A stretch of DNA of 64,000 bases from NCBI GenBank assembly GCA_023412715.1, contig JAEZCC010000037.1, positions 62,001-126,000 on the forward strand, written 5' to 3'. Below, in pieces: positions 48,920 through 57,122 of this stretch. The position numbers and the translations under genes are program-made. Under the pieces are notes generated by a model. That model had not been told where the DNA came from, did not search any database, and saw only the letters and a list, made by a program, of their open reading frames with translations. Source of the stretch: Bacillota bacterium (lineage in GTDB: Bacteria > Bacillota > Clostridia > Oscillospirales > Acutalibacteraceae). How positions within the stretch are numbered: position 1 is the first letter of the stretch; every line of letters starts with the position of its first letter.

Positions 48920-50431
48920 TCACTCGATGATGCTTTTGCCGGTCATTTCCGGCGGCTGCGGCAGGCCGAGAATTTTCAGCATGGTCGGGGCGATGTCCGC
49001 CAGACGGCCGCCCTCGCGCAGCTTGCACGGATACCCGACGACGCAGAACGGAACCGGGTTCGTGGTGTGCGCGGTGAACGGCGTCCCGTCCTCCGCCAGC
49101 ATCCGCTCGGCGTTGCCGTGGTCGGCGGTGATCAGCGCCGCGCCGCCCTTGGCCAGAACGGCGTCCACGACTTTGCCCACGCAGGTGTCGACCGCCTCCA
49201 CGGCGGCTTTCGCGGCGTCGAAGACGCCGGTGTGGCCGACCATGTCGCAGTTTGCAAAGTTCAGGATGATGACGTCGTACTTGCCGCTCGCGATGCGCTT
49301 CAGCAGCTCGTCGGTCACGAGGTAGGCGCTCATCTCAGGCTGCATGTCGTAGGTCGCCACCTTGGGGGAGTGGATCAGCGCGCGATCCTCGCCGGGGTAC
49401 ACGGTTTCCACGCCGCCGTTGAAAAAGAACGTGACGTGGGCGTACTTTTCCGTCTCCGCGATGCGGAGCTGGTGAAGCCCCCTGGCGGAAATGTATTCGG
49501 CAAAGGTGTTTTTCAGCTTTTCCGGGCCGAAGGCGACTTCCACGTTCGGCATGGTCGCGTCGTACTGCGTCATGCAGACGAAATGGAGGGGGAAGAAACC
49601 CTTCCTGCGCTCGAAGCCCTTGAAGTCGGGGTCGACCAGCGTGCGGGTGATCTCCCTCGCGCGGTCGGGCCGGAAGTTGAAGAAAATCACGGAGTCGCCG
49701 GGAGCGATGGCCGCGCCCTTGGCGCAGACCGCGGGGACGACGAATTCGTCCGTCACGCCGTTTTTGTACGAATCCTCGACGGCCTTGACCGGGTCGCCGG
49801 CCTCCACGCCTTCGCCGTAAACCATGGCGGCGTACGCTTTGCCCACGCGCTCCCAGCGGTTGTCGCGGTCCATGGCGTAATAGCGGCCCATGACCGTGGC
49901 GATGCGGCCGACGCCGATCTCTTTGCACTTTTCGACGCACCCGGCGACGTAGTCTTTCCCGGAGGAAGGAGGAACGTCGCGCCCGTCGAGAAACGCGTGA
50001 ATCCATACGTTTTTGCAGCCGCGCCGTTTTGCAAGCTCCAGAACGGCGTACATATGCGTGTTGTGGCTGTGCACGCCGCCGTCGGAAAGCAGGCCCATAA
50101 CGTGCAGCGCCTTGCCGGAGGCGACGGCCTTGTCAATCGCGCCGACAAGCGCGGGGTTCGAGTAGAAGTCGCCGTCTTCCACGGATTTTGTGATGCGGGT
50201 CAGCTCCTGGTAGACGATTCTGCCGGCGCCGATGTTGGTGTGCCCGACCTCGGAGTTGCCCATCTGGCCCTCCGGCAGGCCGACGGAAAGGCCAGAAGCG
50301 CCGATCTGCGTCAGGGGATTTTCAGAAAAAATACGGTCGAGGTTCGGTTTTTTCGCGGCCTTGATGGCGTTGCCGTAGTCCGGGCCGTTGCCGAATCCGT
50401 CCATGATGATCAGAATTAATGGCTTATGCAT
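48920..50431 (-). CDS. gpmI: 2,3-bisphosphoglycerate-independent phosphoglycerate mutase
   Basis: 503 residues; interconverts 3- and 2-phosphoglycerate using a phosphoserine and two Mn ions. It belongs to the alkaline phosphatase superfamily: IIMDGFGNG at the start, the phosphoserine in QMGNSEVGHTNIG, the metal ligands in NFANCDMVGHTGVF, and ITADHGNAERML near the end. Length fits the family. ATG at 50431 with AGGAGGATCC upstream. Last gene of pgk-tpiA-gpmI. Confidence 0.97.
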   Translation of the reverse strand: MHKPLILIIMDGFGNGPDYGNAIKAAKKPNLDRIFSENPLTQIGASGLSVGLPEGQMGNSEVGHTNIGAGRIVYQELTRITKSVEDGDFYSNPALVGAIDKAVASGKALHVMGLLSDGGVHSHNTHMYAVLELAKRRGCKNVWIHAFLDGRDVPPSSGKDYVAGCVEKCKEIGVGRIATVMGRYYAMDRDNRWERVGKAYAAMVYGEGVEAGDPVKAVEDSYKNGVTDEFVVPAVCAKGAAIAPGDSVIFFNFRPDRAREITRTLVDPDFKGFERRKGFFPLHFVCMTQYDATMPNVEVAFGPEKLKNTFAEYISARGLHQLRIAETEKYAHVTFFFNGGVETVYPGEDRALIHSPKVATYDMQPEMSAYLVTDELLKRIASGKYDVIILNFANCDMVGHTGVFDAAKAAVEAVDTCVGKVVDAVLAKGGAALITADHGNAERMLAEDGTPFTAHTTNPVPFCVVGYPCKLREGGRLADIAPTMLKILGLPQPPEMTGKSIIE

Positions 50432-50458
50432 AGGGATCCTCCTTCTGGCAGGCCAGGT

Positions 50459-51226
50459 TTACCTGCCCGCCGCTTTGACGATTTCCGCGAAGTCCGCTGG
50501 TTTCAGCGAAGCGCCGCCGATCAGCCCGCCGTCGACGGCGGGCTGCGCGAGCAGCTCCGCCGCGTTTTTGGCGTTCATGGAACCGCCGTACTGAATGGTG
50601 AACGCGTCCGCGGCGCTCTTGCCGTACAGGCCGGCAATCACGGAACGGATGGAGGCGCAGACCTCGTTTGCCTGCTGCGCCGTGGCCGTTTTGCCGGTTC
50701 CGATGGCCCAGATGGGCTCGTAGGCGATGATGATGCGCTTCAGATCTTCGGCGGAGACGCCGCCGAGGGCGATTTTCGTCTGCATGGCGACAAGCTCGGC
50801 GGTGATGCCCTGCTCGCGCTGCGCAAGCGATTCGCCGACGCAGAGAATCACGGTGAGGCCGGCGTCCAAAGCCGCGCGGACGCGCTGGTTGACCGTCGCG
50901 TCCGTCTCGCCGAAATAGGTCCTGCGCTCGCTGTGGCCGATGATGACGTACTGCACGCCCATGGAGGCGAGCATGGGGGCCGAGACTTCCCCGGTGAAGG
51001 CGCCGGACTGTGCCCAGTGGCAGTTTTCCGCACCGACGCCGATGTCCGTGCCCTTCGTCGCTTCCAGGGCGGTTTCAAGGTCGACGTACGGCACGCAGAC
51101 GACGACGCCGCAGCCGGCGTTTTTCACGAGCGGCTTGATCCCCTCAATGAGTTCCTTTGCCTCGGCGGGCGTCTTGTTCATTTTCCAGTTTCCGGCGATG
51201 ACTGCTTTTCTGAGCTGTTTGTTCAT
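50459..51226 (-). CDS. tpiA: Triosephosphate isomerase
   Basis: 255 residues. The active-site Lys lies in AGNWKMNKT, His in VIIGHSERR, the catalytic Glu in AYEPIWAIGTGKTAT, and the phosphate-binding IQYGGSM and GGASLK follow. ATG at 51226 with AGGAAAT upstream. It lies between pgk and gpmI in the glycolytic operon. No unusual features. Confidence 0.97.
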   Translation of the reverse strand: MNKQLRKAVIAGNWKMNKTPAEAKELIEGIKPLVKNAGCGVVVCVPYVDLETALEATKGTDIGVGAENCHWAQSGAFTGEVSAPMLASMGVQYVIIGHSERRTYFGETDATVNQRVRAALDAGLTVILCVGESLAQREQGITAELVAMQTKIALGGVSAEDLKRIIIAYEPIWAIGTGKTATAQQANEVCASIRSVIAGLYGKSAADAFTIQYGGSMNAKNAAELLAQPAVDGGLIGGASLKPADFAEIVKAAGR

Positions 51227-51305
51227 AGCGATTTCCTTTCCTCAGGTCAATGGAGCAGCGAGCGGGGACGGTGTGCCCGTCCCCGCCCCGTTTTGATCCA
51301 TATTG

Positions 51306-52499
51306 TTATTTGTCGTTCAGGCAGGCGATTCCGGGAAGGATCTTGCCCTCCAGAAATTCCAGCGAAGCGCCGCCGCCTGTGGAGATGTGCGTCATCTTGT
51401 CGGCAAAGCCGAGCTTTTCAATCGCCGCAGCGGAATCGCCGCCGCCGATGATCGAAATGGCTCCGCTGTCCGCAACCGCCTGCGCCACGGCGATGGTGCC
51501 GTTCGCAAAGTGTTCCCACTCGCTCACGCCCATCGGGCCGTTCCAGACGACCGTTCCGGCGCCGGCGATGGTCTTCGAGAAAAGCTCCTGCGTCTTTTCG
51601 CCGATATCCAGGCCCATCCAGCCGTCCGGGATGCTGTCGGAGTAGATGCGCATATAGATGGTGTCCGATTTATATTCGCGGCCGATGACGTTGTCGACCG
51701 GAATGAGGAAGCTCACGTTCTTTTCTTTGGCTTTGGCCATGATGTCTTTCGCAAGGTTGATTTTGTCGTTCTCGCAGATGGAAGAGCCGATGGAATAGCC
51801 CAGGGCCTTCATGAAGGTGTACGCCATGCCGCCGCCGATGATGAGCGTGTCCACTTTGTCGAGCAGGTTGGTGATGACGCCGATTTTGTCCGACACCTTC
51901 GCGCCGCCGAGGATGGCGACGAACGGGCGCTTGGGGTTCTGCAGCGCGTTGCCCATGACGGTGATTTCCTTCTGGATCAGGAACCCGCATACGGCGGGCA
52001 GGTAGTCCGCGACGCCGGCCGTGGAGGCGTGTGCGCGGTGGGCGGTGCCGAACGCGTCGTTCACGTAGATTTCCGCAAGAGAGGCGAGCTCTTTCGCGAA
52101 AGCCGGGTCGTTCTTTTCTTCCTCTTTATGGAAGCGGACGTTTTCAAGCAGCTCCACTTCGCCGTCTTTGAGGGCTGCGGCGATGCTTTTCGCGCTTTCG
52201 CCGACGACGTCCTTGGCCATCTTGACTTCCTGGCCGAGCGCTTTCGAAAGGTAAGCGGCTACCGGGGCGAGGGAATATTTCATGTTGAATTCGCCCTTCG
52301 GACGCCCCAGGTGGGAACAGAGGATCACTTTCGCCTTATGATCCACCAGATAGCGGATGGTCTTCAGCGCCTCGTTGATCCGCTTCGGGTCCGAGATGTT
52401 TCCCGCTTCGTCGAACGGAACGTTGAAATCGCACCGGACAAGGACCTTTTTCCCCGTCACGTCAATGTCTTCCACGGTCTTTTTATTGAGGTAATTCAT
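51306..52499 (-). CDS. pgk: Phosphoglycerate kinase
   Basis: 397 residues; ATP-generating glycolytic enzyme. RCDFNVPFDEAG at the N-terminus, HLGRPKG, VNDAFGTAHRAHAST and the C-terminal GGGDSAAAIEKLG and STGGGASLEFLEG are diagnostic. ATG at 52499 behind GAAGGAG. Upstream, a TATAAT (52562-52567, minus strand) marks the probable promoter. A gap (GAPDH) gene, often first in this operon, is not found in the region preceding pgk here. Confidence 0.97.
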   Translation of the reverse strand: MNYLNKKTVEDIDVTGKKVLVRCDFNVPFDEAGNISDPKRINEALKTIRYLVDHKAKVILCSHLGRPKGEFNMKYSLAPVAAYLSKALGQEVKMAKDVVGESAKSIAAALKDGEVELLENVRFHKEEEKNDPAFAKELASLAEIYVNDAFGTAHRAHASTAGVADYLPAVCGFLIQKEITVMGNALQNPKRPFVAILGGAKVSDKIGVITNLLDKVDTLIIGGGMAYTFMKALGYSIGSSICENDKINLAKDIMAKAKEKNVSFLIPVDNVIGREYKSDTIYMRIYSDSIPDGWMGLDIGEKTQELFSKTIAGAGTVVWNGPMGVSEWEHFANGTIAVAQAVADSGAISIIGGGDSAAAIEKLGFADKMTHISTGGGASLEFLEGKILPGIACLNDK

Positions 52500-52642
52500 G
52501 CAAGCCGCTCCTTCTTTATTTTGCTTCCCTTGACTTTGCTTGGATTTTACTATTTGTTTACATTATAACAATCATGGATATTATACAACCAATTTCATCC
52601 GTTTTCAAGCATTTTCAATCCCGTCTGCGGTTTCACGGCAGA

Positions 52643-53146
52643 TTACCGCCACGTGAATTCCCTAAGCTGGCCCTTGCACAGCAGGCCCGGGTAATTCCAC
52701 TGCCGCAGCACCTCGTAGACGCCGACGGCGACGGAATTCGAGAGGTTCAGGCTGCGCGCGTCGGGGTGGTCCAGCATGGGGATGCGCACGCAGGTTTCGG
52801 GGTTGTCGTACAACAGCTTTTCGGGCAGGCCGCGCGTCTCTTTGCCGAAGACGAGGTAGCAGCCGTCCGGGTACGTGACCTGCGAGAAGACATGCTGCCC
52901 CTTGGTTGAAAAATAGAAAAATTTGCCTGAATTGCGTGAAAAGAATTCGGAAAGACTGCTGTAGAGGGTGATGTCGAGCAGATGCCAGTAGTCGAGGCCA
53001 GCGCGTTTGAGCTTGCGGTCGTCTATGGCGAAGCCGAGCGGCCCGACGAGGTGCAGGCGCGCGCCCGCGGCGGCGCAGGTTCGGGCGACGTTTCCCGTGT
53101 TTTGCGGGATTTCCGGCTCGACCATCACAATGTTCAGTATTGACAT
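52643..53146 (-). CDS. trmL: tRNA (cytidine(34)-2'-O)-methyltransferase
   Basis: 167 residues of SPOUT-class methyltransferase (CspR/TrmL). It methylates the 2'-OH of the wobble base of tRNA-Leu isoacceptors. Motifs in order: VMVEPEIPQNTGNVARTCAA, the LVFGKETRGLP motif 2, and the C-terminal trefoil knot IPMLDHPDARSLNLSNSVAV. It starts at the ATG at 53146 with AAAGGAGAAATTT upstream. No conflict with neighbours. Confidence 0.95.
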   Translation of the reverse strand: MSILNIVMVEPEIPQNTGNVARTCAAAGARLHLVGPLGFAIDDRKLKRAGLDYWHLLDITLYSSLSEFFSRNSGKFFYFSTKGQHVFSQVTYPDGCYLVFGKETRGLPEKLLYDNPETCVRIPMLDHPDARSLNLSNSVAVGVYEVLRQWNYPGLLCKGQLREFTWR

Positions 53147-53490
53147 AAATTTCTCCTTTATAAGCGGCGGCGCGACGCCGATATCAAGCCGCGCCGTTCG
53201 GCAAAATGAAAGTTCCGGGCTGCGGCCGGCGCGGGAGTCCAGGGAATTGCTCTCGCAGACCCAAAGATGTTGCCGGGAGCGTCTCCCGGCTGTCCGGGCA
53301 AAGAAAACCCGGAATTTTCACATAGCCGTACGCCCGGCCGCGGCGACACGCCGCTAACCGGCGCGTCCTGATCGCGCAGGCACCGCGCCGCTGGCAGCAT
53401 TTCACATCAATATTTTTTACCAGAAGGGGGAGAATGATGAACGGGCTGAATCTGATTCGCACTATCAATTGTATTTGGAGGTTTTACAAT
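53147..53490. other. Non-coding gap between divergent trmL and a small protein gene, GC-rich with hairpins
   Basis: I see no gene in this 344-bp gap. Several stable helices exist, for example GCCGGGA...TCCCGGC (around 53275) and CCGGG...CCCGG around it. The 53400s turn AT-rich. No known RNA family recognised. Confidence 0.35.
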
Positions 53491-53670
53491 ATGCAACAGC
53501 AGGCAATGGGATTTGTGAAGGGCATGGGCGCCGGCCTTGTGGCCGGGATCACGGTGGCCGCCGTCGGAAGCAGAATGATGAACGACAACCGGGGACTCCG
53601 CCGCCGCGCGAACAGGACCCTGCGCAACGTCAACGAGCTGATCGGAAACATGCAGGGAATGTTCCGGTAA
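53491..53670 (+). CDS. Small protein with a glycine-rich membrane segment (59 residues)
   Basis: The N-terminal half is a single hydrophobic, glycine-rich helix (FVKGMGAGLVAGITVAAVGS), followed by a basic, Asn/Arg-rich soluble half (NRGLRRRANRTLRNVNELIG). The pattern resembles YtxH-like small membrane proteins of clostridia. The ATG at 53491 is preferred over the upstream one at 53434, because GGAGG (53477-53481) lies nine bases before it. Function unknown. A terminator follows. Confidence 0.75.
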   Translation: MQQQAMGFVKGMGAGLVAGITVAAVGSRMMNDNRGLRRRANRTLRNVNELIGNMQGMFR

Positions 53671-53684
53671 GCGCAAAGCCGAAA

Positions 53685-53720
53685 AGGAACGGATTTTTCA
53701 GAGGATCCGGTCCTTTTTTT
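53685..53720 (+). terminator. Terminator of the small protein gene
   Basis: AGGAACGGAT pairs with ATCCGGTCCT with one mismatch, followed by TTTTTTT. Confidence 0.75.
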
Positions 53721-53837
53721 GTGCCGGAACGGCCCGGCAGTTACCTATTATATCATATTGAAGAAGAATCGGAGACGGGGATCCGCAAATTTTGCCGAAA
53801 CCCGCACGAATGAGAAGAAGCTTGAAAAATCCCGCCT

Positions 53838-53864
53838 CATAAGATATCATAGAAACATCTTATG
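53838..53864. repeat. Perfect 8-bp inverted repeat upstream of the MORN gene
   Basis: CATAAGAT (53838-53845), 11-bp centre, ATCTTATG (53857-53864), about 85 bp before the MORN ATG in otherwise AT-rich DNA. Possible operator. Confidence 0.45.
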
Positions 53865-53949
53865 TTGGCAGTTTCTTCATATCGGCATTTCAGGCGATCC
53901 CCGCGGGCCGGAGGGCGCGGCCGGGCGAGATTGCCGGGGAGGGACGCAA

Positions 53950-55380
53950 ATGTCCGGGCAGACGACTGTTTCGGAGTATTATTCTGTCAGCTGCAGGCCG
54001 TTCGACGGGCCGGGGGACGGCGCGCTGCTTTCCGAGGTGCGCAGGGAATATTTTTCGGGCGGGAAGACGGTGAAGGGCACGGCGGGCGCCGTGGAGAACG
54101 GCAGCGCGGTGCGAATCCGCTACCGCGTGGGCAAAGGCGTTTTCCAGTGGAGAAAGTCGTGCGGGCGCACGGCTTTGCAGGAGTCCTTCCCGCTTGAGGG
54201 GGGCGGCTGGCGGCTGGTGTCCCACGATCTGCAGGGAAAGCTCGTCTCCGCCGCGACGTTCGACGGCTCCCTGCGCTGGCTGCAGACGGCCTATTACGAC
54301 GGCGACCCCATGGAACCCGCCGCCGTTCTGGCGCGGCGCGGGGACGGCATTACGATGCTGGAGCGCGACCCGCAGACGGGCCGGTACGTCCGGCGCAGCC
54401 TTCTGCCCTGCGCGGTGGAGCCCGGAACGGCGGCGCAGAGCTACATAGACGGCAGGGCGGGCGAGCCGCGGGTGCTGGCGCAGACGAACGCCGGGACCTT
54501 CTGCTTCTGCCCCGCGCAGGAACGGGAACTCCGCCTTTCCCTGCGCGGCGAAATCGCGGGGAAAGAAGTCTCGCTGACCCCGGACTGGCCCCGTGAGGAG
54601 GATGCGCGGCTCGACTTCCGCGTTATGGAAAACGACGGGCAGGCGCTCCGCGCGGCGGCCCTGCAAAAAAAGCCCGAAGAGAAGCCTGCGCAGGAGGAAA
54701 GCTCCGCGCCGGGGCCGGAGGCCCCATCCGCTCCCGCCGCGGAGGATTACGCCGCCGATCACGAAATCTATCTTTCCGACGTTCCGCCTTCCGGCAGGTA
54801 CTCGGTGGCGGCCAAAGGGCTTTCCGGCGGGGTGATCCACGCCGCCGGGCTGAAAAGCTGCGACGCCCCCCGGGGAAATCCCCCTTCCTGTGCGCTGATC
54901 CCGGCAAAGCGCATCGTGGTCAGCTCGATGGAAAGCTACCAGTATTTCGGCAAGCTGCTGAACGGCCTGCGCGAGGGGCGGGGCCGCACGCAGATGCTGG
55001 ACGGGCGCACGGCCTACGAGGGCGGCTACCGCGACGACATGCGCGACGGGTTCGGGGTATATTATTACAAATCAGGGAAATTATGTTACGTGGGCGGCTG
55101 GCGCAGGAACCTGCGGAACGGCATGGGGGTCGCCTTCGGCTCGAAGGACGGCTCCATCTTCGTGGGCCGCTGGGAAAACGGCGTCGCCACGGGGAACGGC
55201 TCCGCGTTCGACCTCGACGGCAACCTGATCTACACCGGCGGCTGGAAGGACGGCAGGCGCCACGGCCGCGGCACCGAGTACCGCGGCGGGCGCATCGTGC
55301 GGGTCGGGGAATGGAAGGACGGCCGTTTCTGCTCCGGCTACAGCCGCGTCGGCGGGCCGGGGGAAGGCCCCGGCGCGTGA
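53950..55380 (+). CDS. MORN-repeat protein with a large unknown N-terminal region
   Basis: 476 residues, cytoplasmic by absence of a signal or membrane segment. Residues 1-215 form a beta-rich region (WRLVSHDLQGKLVSAATFDG, LRWLQTAYYDGDPMEP) in which repeated 'Y.DG..L.W...YYDG' spacing suggests older, diverged MORN-like repeats. A Glu/Pro/Ala-rich linker covers about 215-265. Typical MORN motifs fill about 315-470 (YQYFGKLLNGLREGRGRTQM, YEGGYRDDMRDGFGVYYY, YVGGWRRNLRNGMGVAF, YTGGWKDGRRHGRGTEY). The ATG at 53950 follows GGGGAGGGA. Its stop overlaps the start of the next gene by three bases, so the two products are probably made together. MORN repeats usually bind lipids or proteins. Confidence 0.82.
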   Translation: MSGQTTVSEYYSVSCRPFDGPGDGALLSEVRREYFSGGKTVKGTAGAVENGSAVRIRYRVGKGVFQWRKSCGRTALQESFPLEGGGWRLVSHDLQGKLVSAATFDGSLRWLQTAYYDGDPMEPAAVLARRGDGITMLERDPQTGRYVRRSLLPCAVEPGTAAQSYIDGRAGEPRVLAQTNAGTFCFCPAQERELRLSLRGEIAGKEVSLTPDWPREEDARLDFRVMENDGQALRAAALQKKPEEKPAQEESSAPGPEAPSAPAAEDYAADHEIYLSDVPPSGRYSVAAKGLSGGVIHAAGLKSCDAPRGNPPSCALIPAKRIVVSSMESYQYFGKLLNGLREGRGRTQMLDGRTAYEGGYRDDMRDGFGVYYYKSGKLCYVGGWRRNLRNGMGVAFGSKDGSIFVGRWENGVATGNGSAFDLDGNLIYTGGWKDGRRHGRGTEYRGGRIVRVGEWKDGRFCSGYSRVGGPGEGPGA

Positions 55381-56693
55381 ACGTCTCGGTGGATCTGCAC
55401 GACGTGGAGTACGGCGAATGCGTCGTCCTGCACGGCGGTGGGCCCGCCCCCGGAGGCGAGGCGCTGATGGTGGACTGCGGCAGCAGCAACCGCCTGATCC
55501 GGGACGGGAACGTCCCGTTCTTCGAGTATGTGCGCCGCGGCGTCATGCCGCGCTACGCCGGCATGCGGGAGCGATCCTTTCTGCTGTCGCACTGCCACCG
55601 CGACCACCTCTGCGGGCTGTGGAGGATCCTGCGGGAGGACCCGGGGTATTTCGGCCGCCTGCTTCTCCCCGCGTTCCCTTCGGGGGAGGACGGCCGCCCC
55701 GCCCTGCTGGAGTTCGCGCTGTACGTGCATGTCTTTGTCGGGCGCATGACGGCCTACAGGCGCCTGAACACGGGCATGCTGCGGCTGTATCCGCGCGCCG
55801 TGCGCGCCGCGGGGGCCGGGCGCGTGTTCCCGCTGCGGGCGGGGTCCGTGTTCCCGTTCTGCGGGGAGGAGTACGAGGTCCTCTGGCCGCCGGATTCCGG
55901 CTTCCCGTTCGCGGGGGAGCTGGAGGGCAGGCTCGCCCGGTGGGATTCCCTCCTGGCCGGGCCGTCCCTGCCGCCGGCGGCGGGGGAGTTCCTGCGGGTG
56001 AAAGCGGAATTTTCCGCCGCCTGCGCCGCCTTCTGCCGGCAGAGCCCGGTGGATCCGCATGCGGTTTCGCAGGCCGACGCCCTCCTCTGCCGCGCGGAAT
56101 CGCTTGTGCCGGAGCTTTGCCGCGCGCCCTGCGCCGGGCGCATCACGGCGGAGGCTTCTTCGCGGGAATCGCAGCAGGCGTATTCCGAGGCGCTGAACGC
56201 GGCCTCCGTCGTTTTCCAGAATATCAGGCGGCCGGGCCGCGGGCCGGATTCCCGCCGCAGGGACATCCTCATGACGGGGGACGCCCCGCCCGCCGTGCTC
56301 GGCGCGGTTTCCCCCCGCCTTTGCGACGGCTATTATATTCTCAAGGCGCCGCACCACGGCTCGCAGAGCTGCTTTTCCCCGCTTTTCCGCGGGATCGCCG
56401 CGGCGCACGTCCTCATCAGCACCGGCGTCTCGGGCGCTCCGGTTTCGCCGGAATACACCCGCCTGCCGGGCATCCGCCACTGCACCGGCTGCAGCGTCTG
56501 TCCCCGCTTCGAGCGGGAGCGCTCCTGCTGCAACCGCCTTTCCCTCTGCTGGGAGCGGCCCCGGCCGGCATTCCCCGTTTCCTGCGCTTTCGGCGCGGGG
56601 ATCCGCGGCGGGAGCGTCCCGCCGTGCGGCGTGCGGGTGCTGTCGCCCTCCGGCGCCCGCGCGTGCCTGTGCGACCGCCGCCGGAGCGGCTGA
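55377..56693 (+). CDS. Metallo-beta-lactamase-fold protein, ComEC/Rec2-like, with a Cys-rich C-terminus
   Basis: 438 residues. The N-terminal VDLHDVEYGECVVLHGG and ALMVDCGSSN open an MBL fold. The metal-binding HxHxDH motif appears as HCHRDHLCGLW (about residues 71-76) and the late DILMTGDAPP and LKAPHHGSQSC match the ComEC-type MBL pattern (TGD...HHGS). Between them is an insert of about 180 residues unique to this protein. The C-terminal part has an unusual cysteine cluster (HCTGCSVCPRFERERSCC). GTG start at 55377, overlapping the MORN stop (GTGA). No membrane segments, so it is not ComEC itself. A nuclease or phosphodiesterase activity is possible but unproved. Confidence 0.8.
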   Translation: MNVSVDLHDVEYGECVVLHGGGPAPGGEALMVDCGSSNRLIRDGNVPFFEYVRRGVMPRYAGMRERSFLLSHCHRDHLCGLWRILREDPGYFGRLLLPAFPSGEDGRPALLEFALYVHVFVGRMTAYRRLNTGMLRLYPRAVRAAGAGRVFPLRAGSVFPFCGEEYEVLWPPDSGFPFAGELEGRLARWDSLLAGPSLPPAAGEFLRVKAEFSAACAAFCRQSPVDPHAVSQADALLCRAESLVPELCRAPCAGRITAEASSRESQQAYSEALNAASVVFQNIRRPGRGPDSRRRDILMTGDAPPAVLGAVSPRLCDGYYILKAPHHGSQSCFSPLFRGIAAAHVLISTGVSGAPVSPEYTRLPGIRHCTGCSVCPRFERERSCCNRLSLCWERPRPAFPVSCAFGAGIRGGSVPPCGVRVLSPSGARACLCDRRRSG

Positions 56694-56722
56694 ACCGGCT
56701 CCGTGCGGGCGGCCGTTTTTTT
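56682..56722 (+). terminator. Probable terminator after the MORN/MBL pair
   Basis: CGGAGC...GCTCCG stem (56682-56703), then a short GC stretch and seven T (56716-56722). The T-run is set back from the main stem, so the fit is moderate. Confidence 0.5.
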
Positions 56723-56913
56723 ATAAATTCTTAACACGGGGATAATGAAAAGGACGTTTTTTCTGTTGTATACTTTCCAATGTATTTCACTTTCTCTTCC
56801 CGGTGCGGCCCAAGATGGAAGTTTCTTCCTGAGAAATTGAAATTTTTGGCTTGAATCCTGTAAATTCCATCAACTGAAAGCAAAAATTATGAAAAAATAT
56901 ATCCATTATCTAC

Positions 56914-56942
56914 TTGACAACATATGCTAAATATCTTATAAT
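56914..56942 (+). promoter_or_regulatory. Fully consensus promoter of the large surface protein gene
   Basis: Perfect TTGACA (56914-56919), exactly 17 bp, perfect TATAAT (56937-56942). It lies in AT-rich DNA (56720-56940), where nothing else is coded. Confidence 0.9.
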
Positions 56943-57122
56943 CCAATTAAACATATGGGCGGCATCCTGCGGTCGCGGACTCCATGCGTGCCGGAAGGGA
57001 CGAAGGGGCTGTGCGGTACCGACAAGTCAGGGGACTCTTTAACACCCATGACGCACATGTATGTTAAATTCTCATAGGCACACGCAAATGCACAACGACT
57101 ATTTTTAAGGAGGACAAAAAGG
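56943..57122 (+). promoter_or_regulatory. Long leader of the surface protein mRNA
   Basis: About 175 nt between the consensus promoter and the ATG. Its first 110 nt are GC-rich, with the hexamer GGACTC repeated twice and short helices; its end carries a near-ideal ribosome site AAGGAGGAC (57110-57119). No riboswitch class recognised; an mRNA-stabilising leader as in S-layer genes is plausible. Confidence 0.45.

Noticed and set aside
53158..53468. Minus-strand open frames of 80-94 codons before trmL
   Set aside because: Composition is Arg/Pro/Gly-rich without a ribosome site; the region is better read as non-coding.
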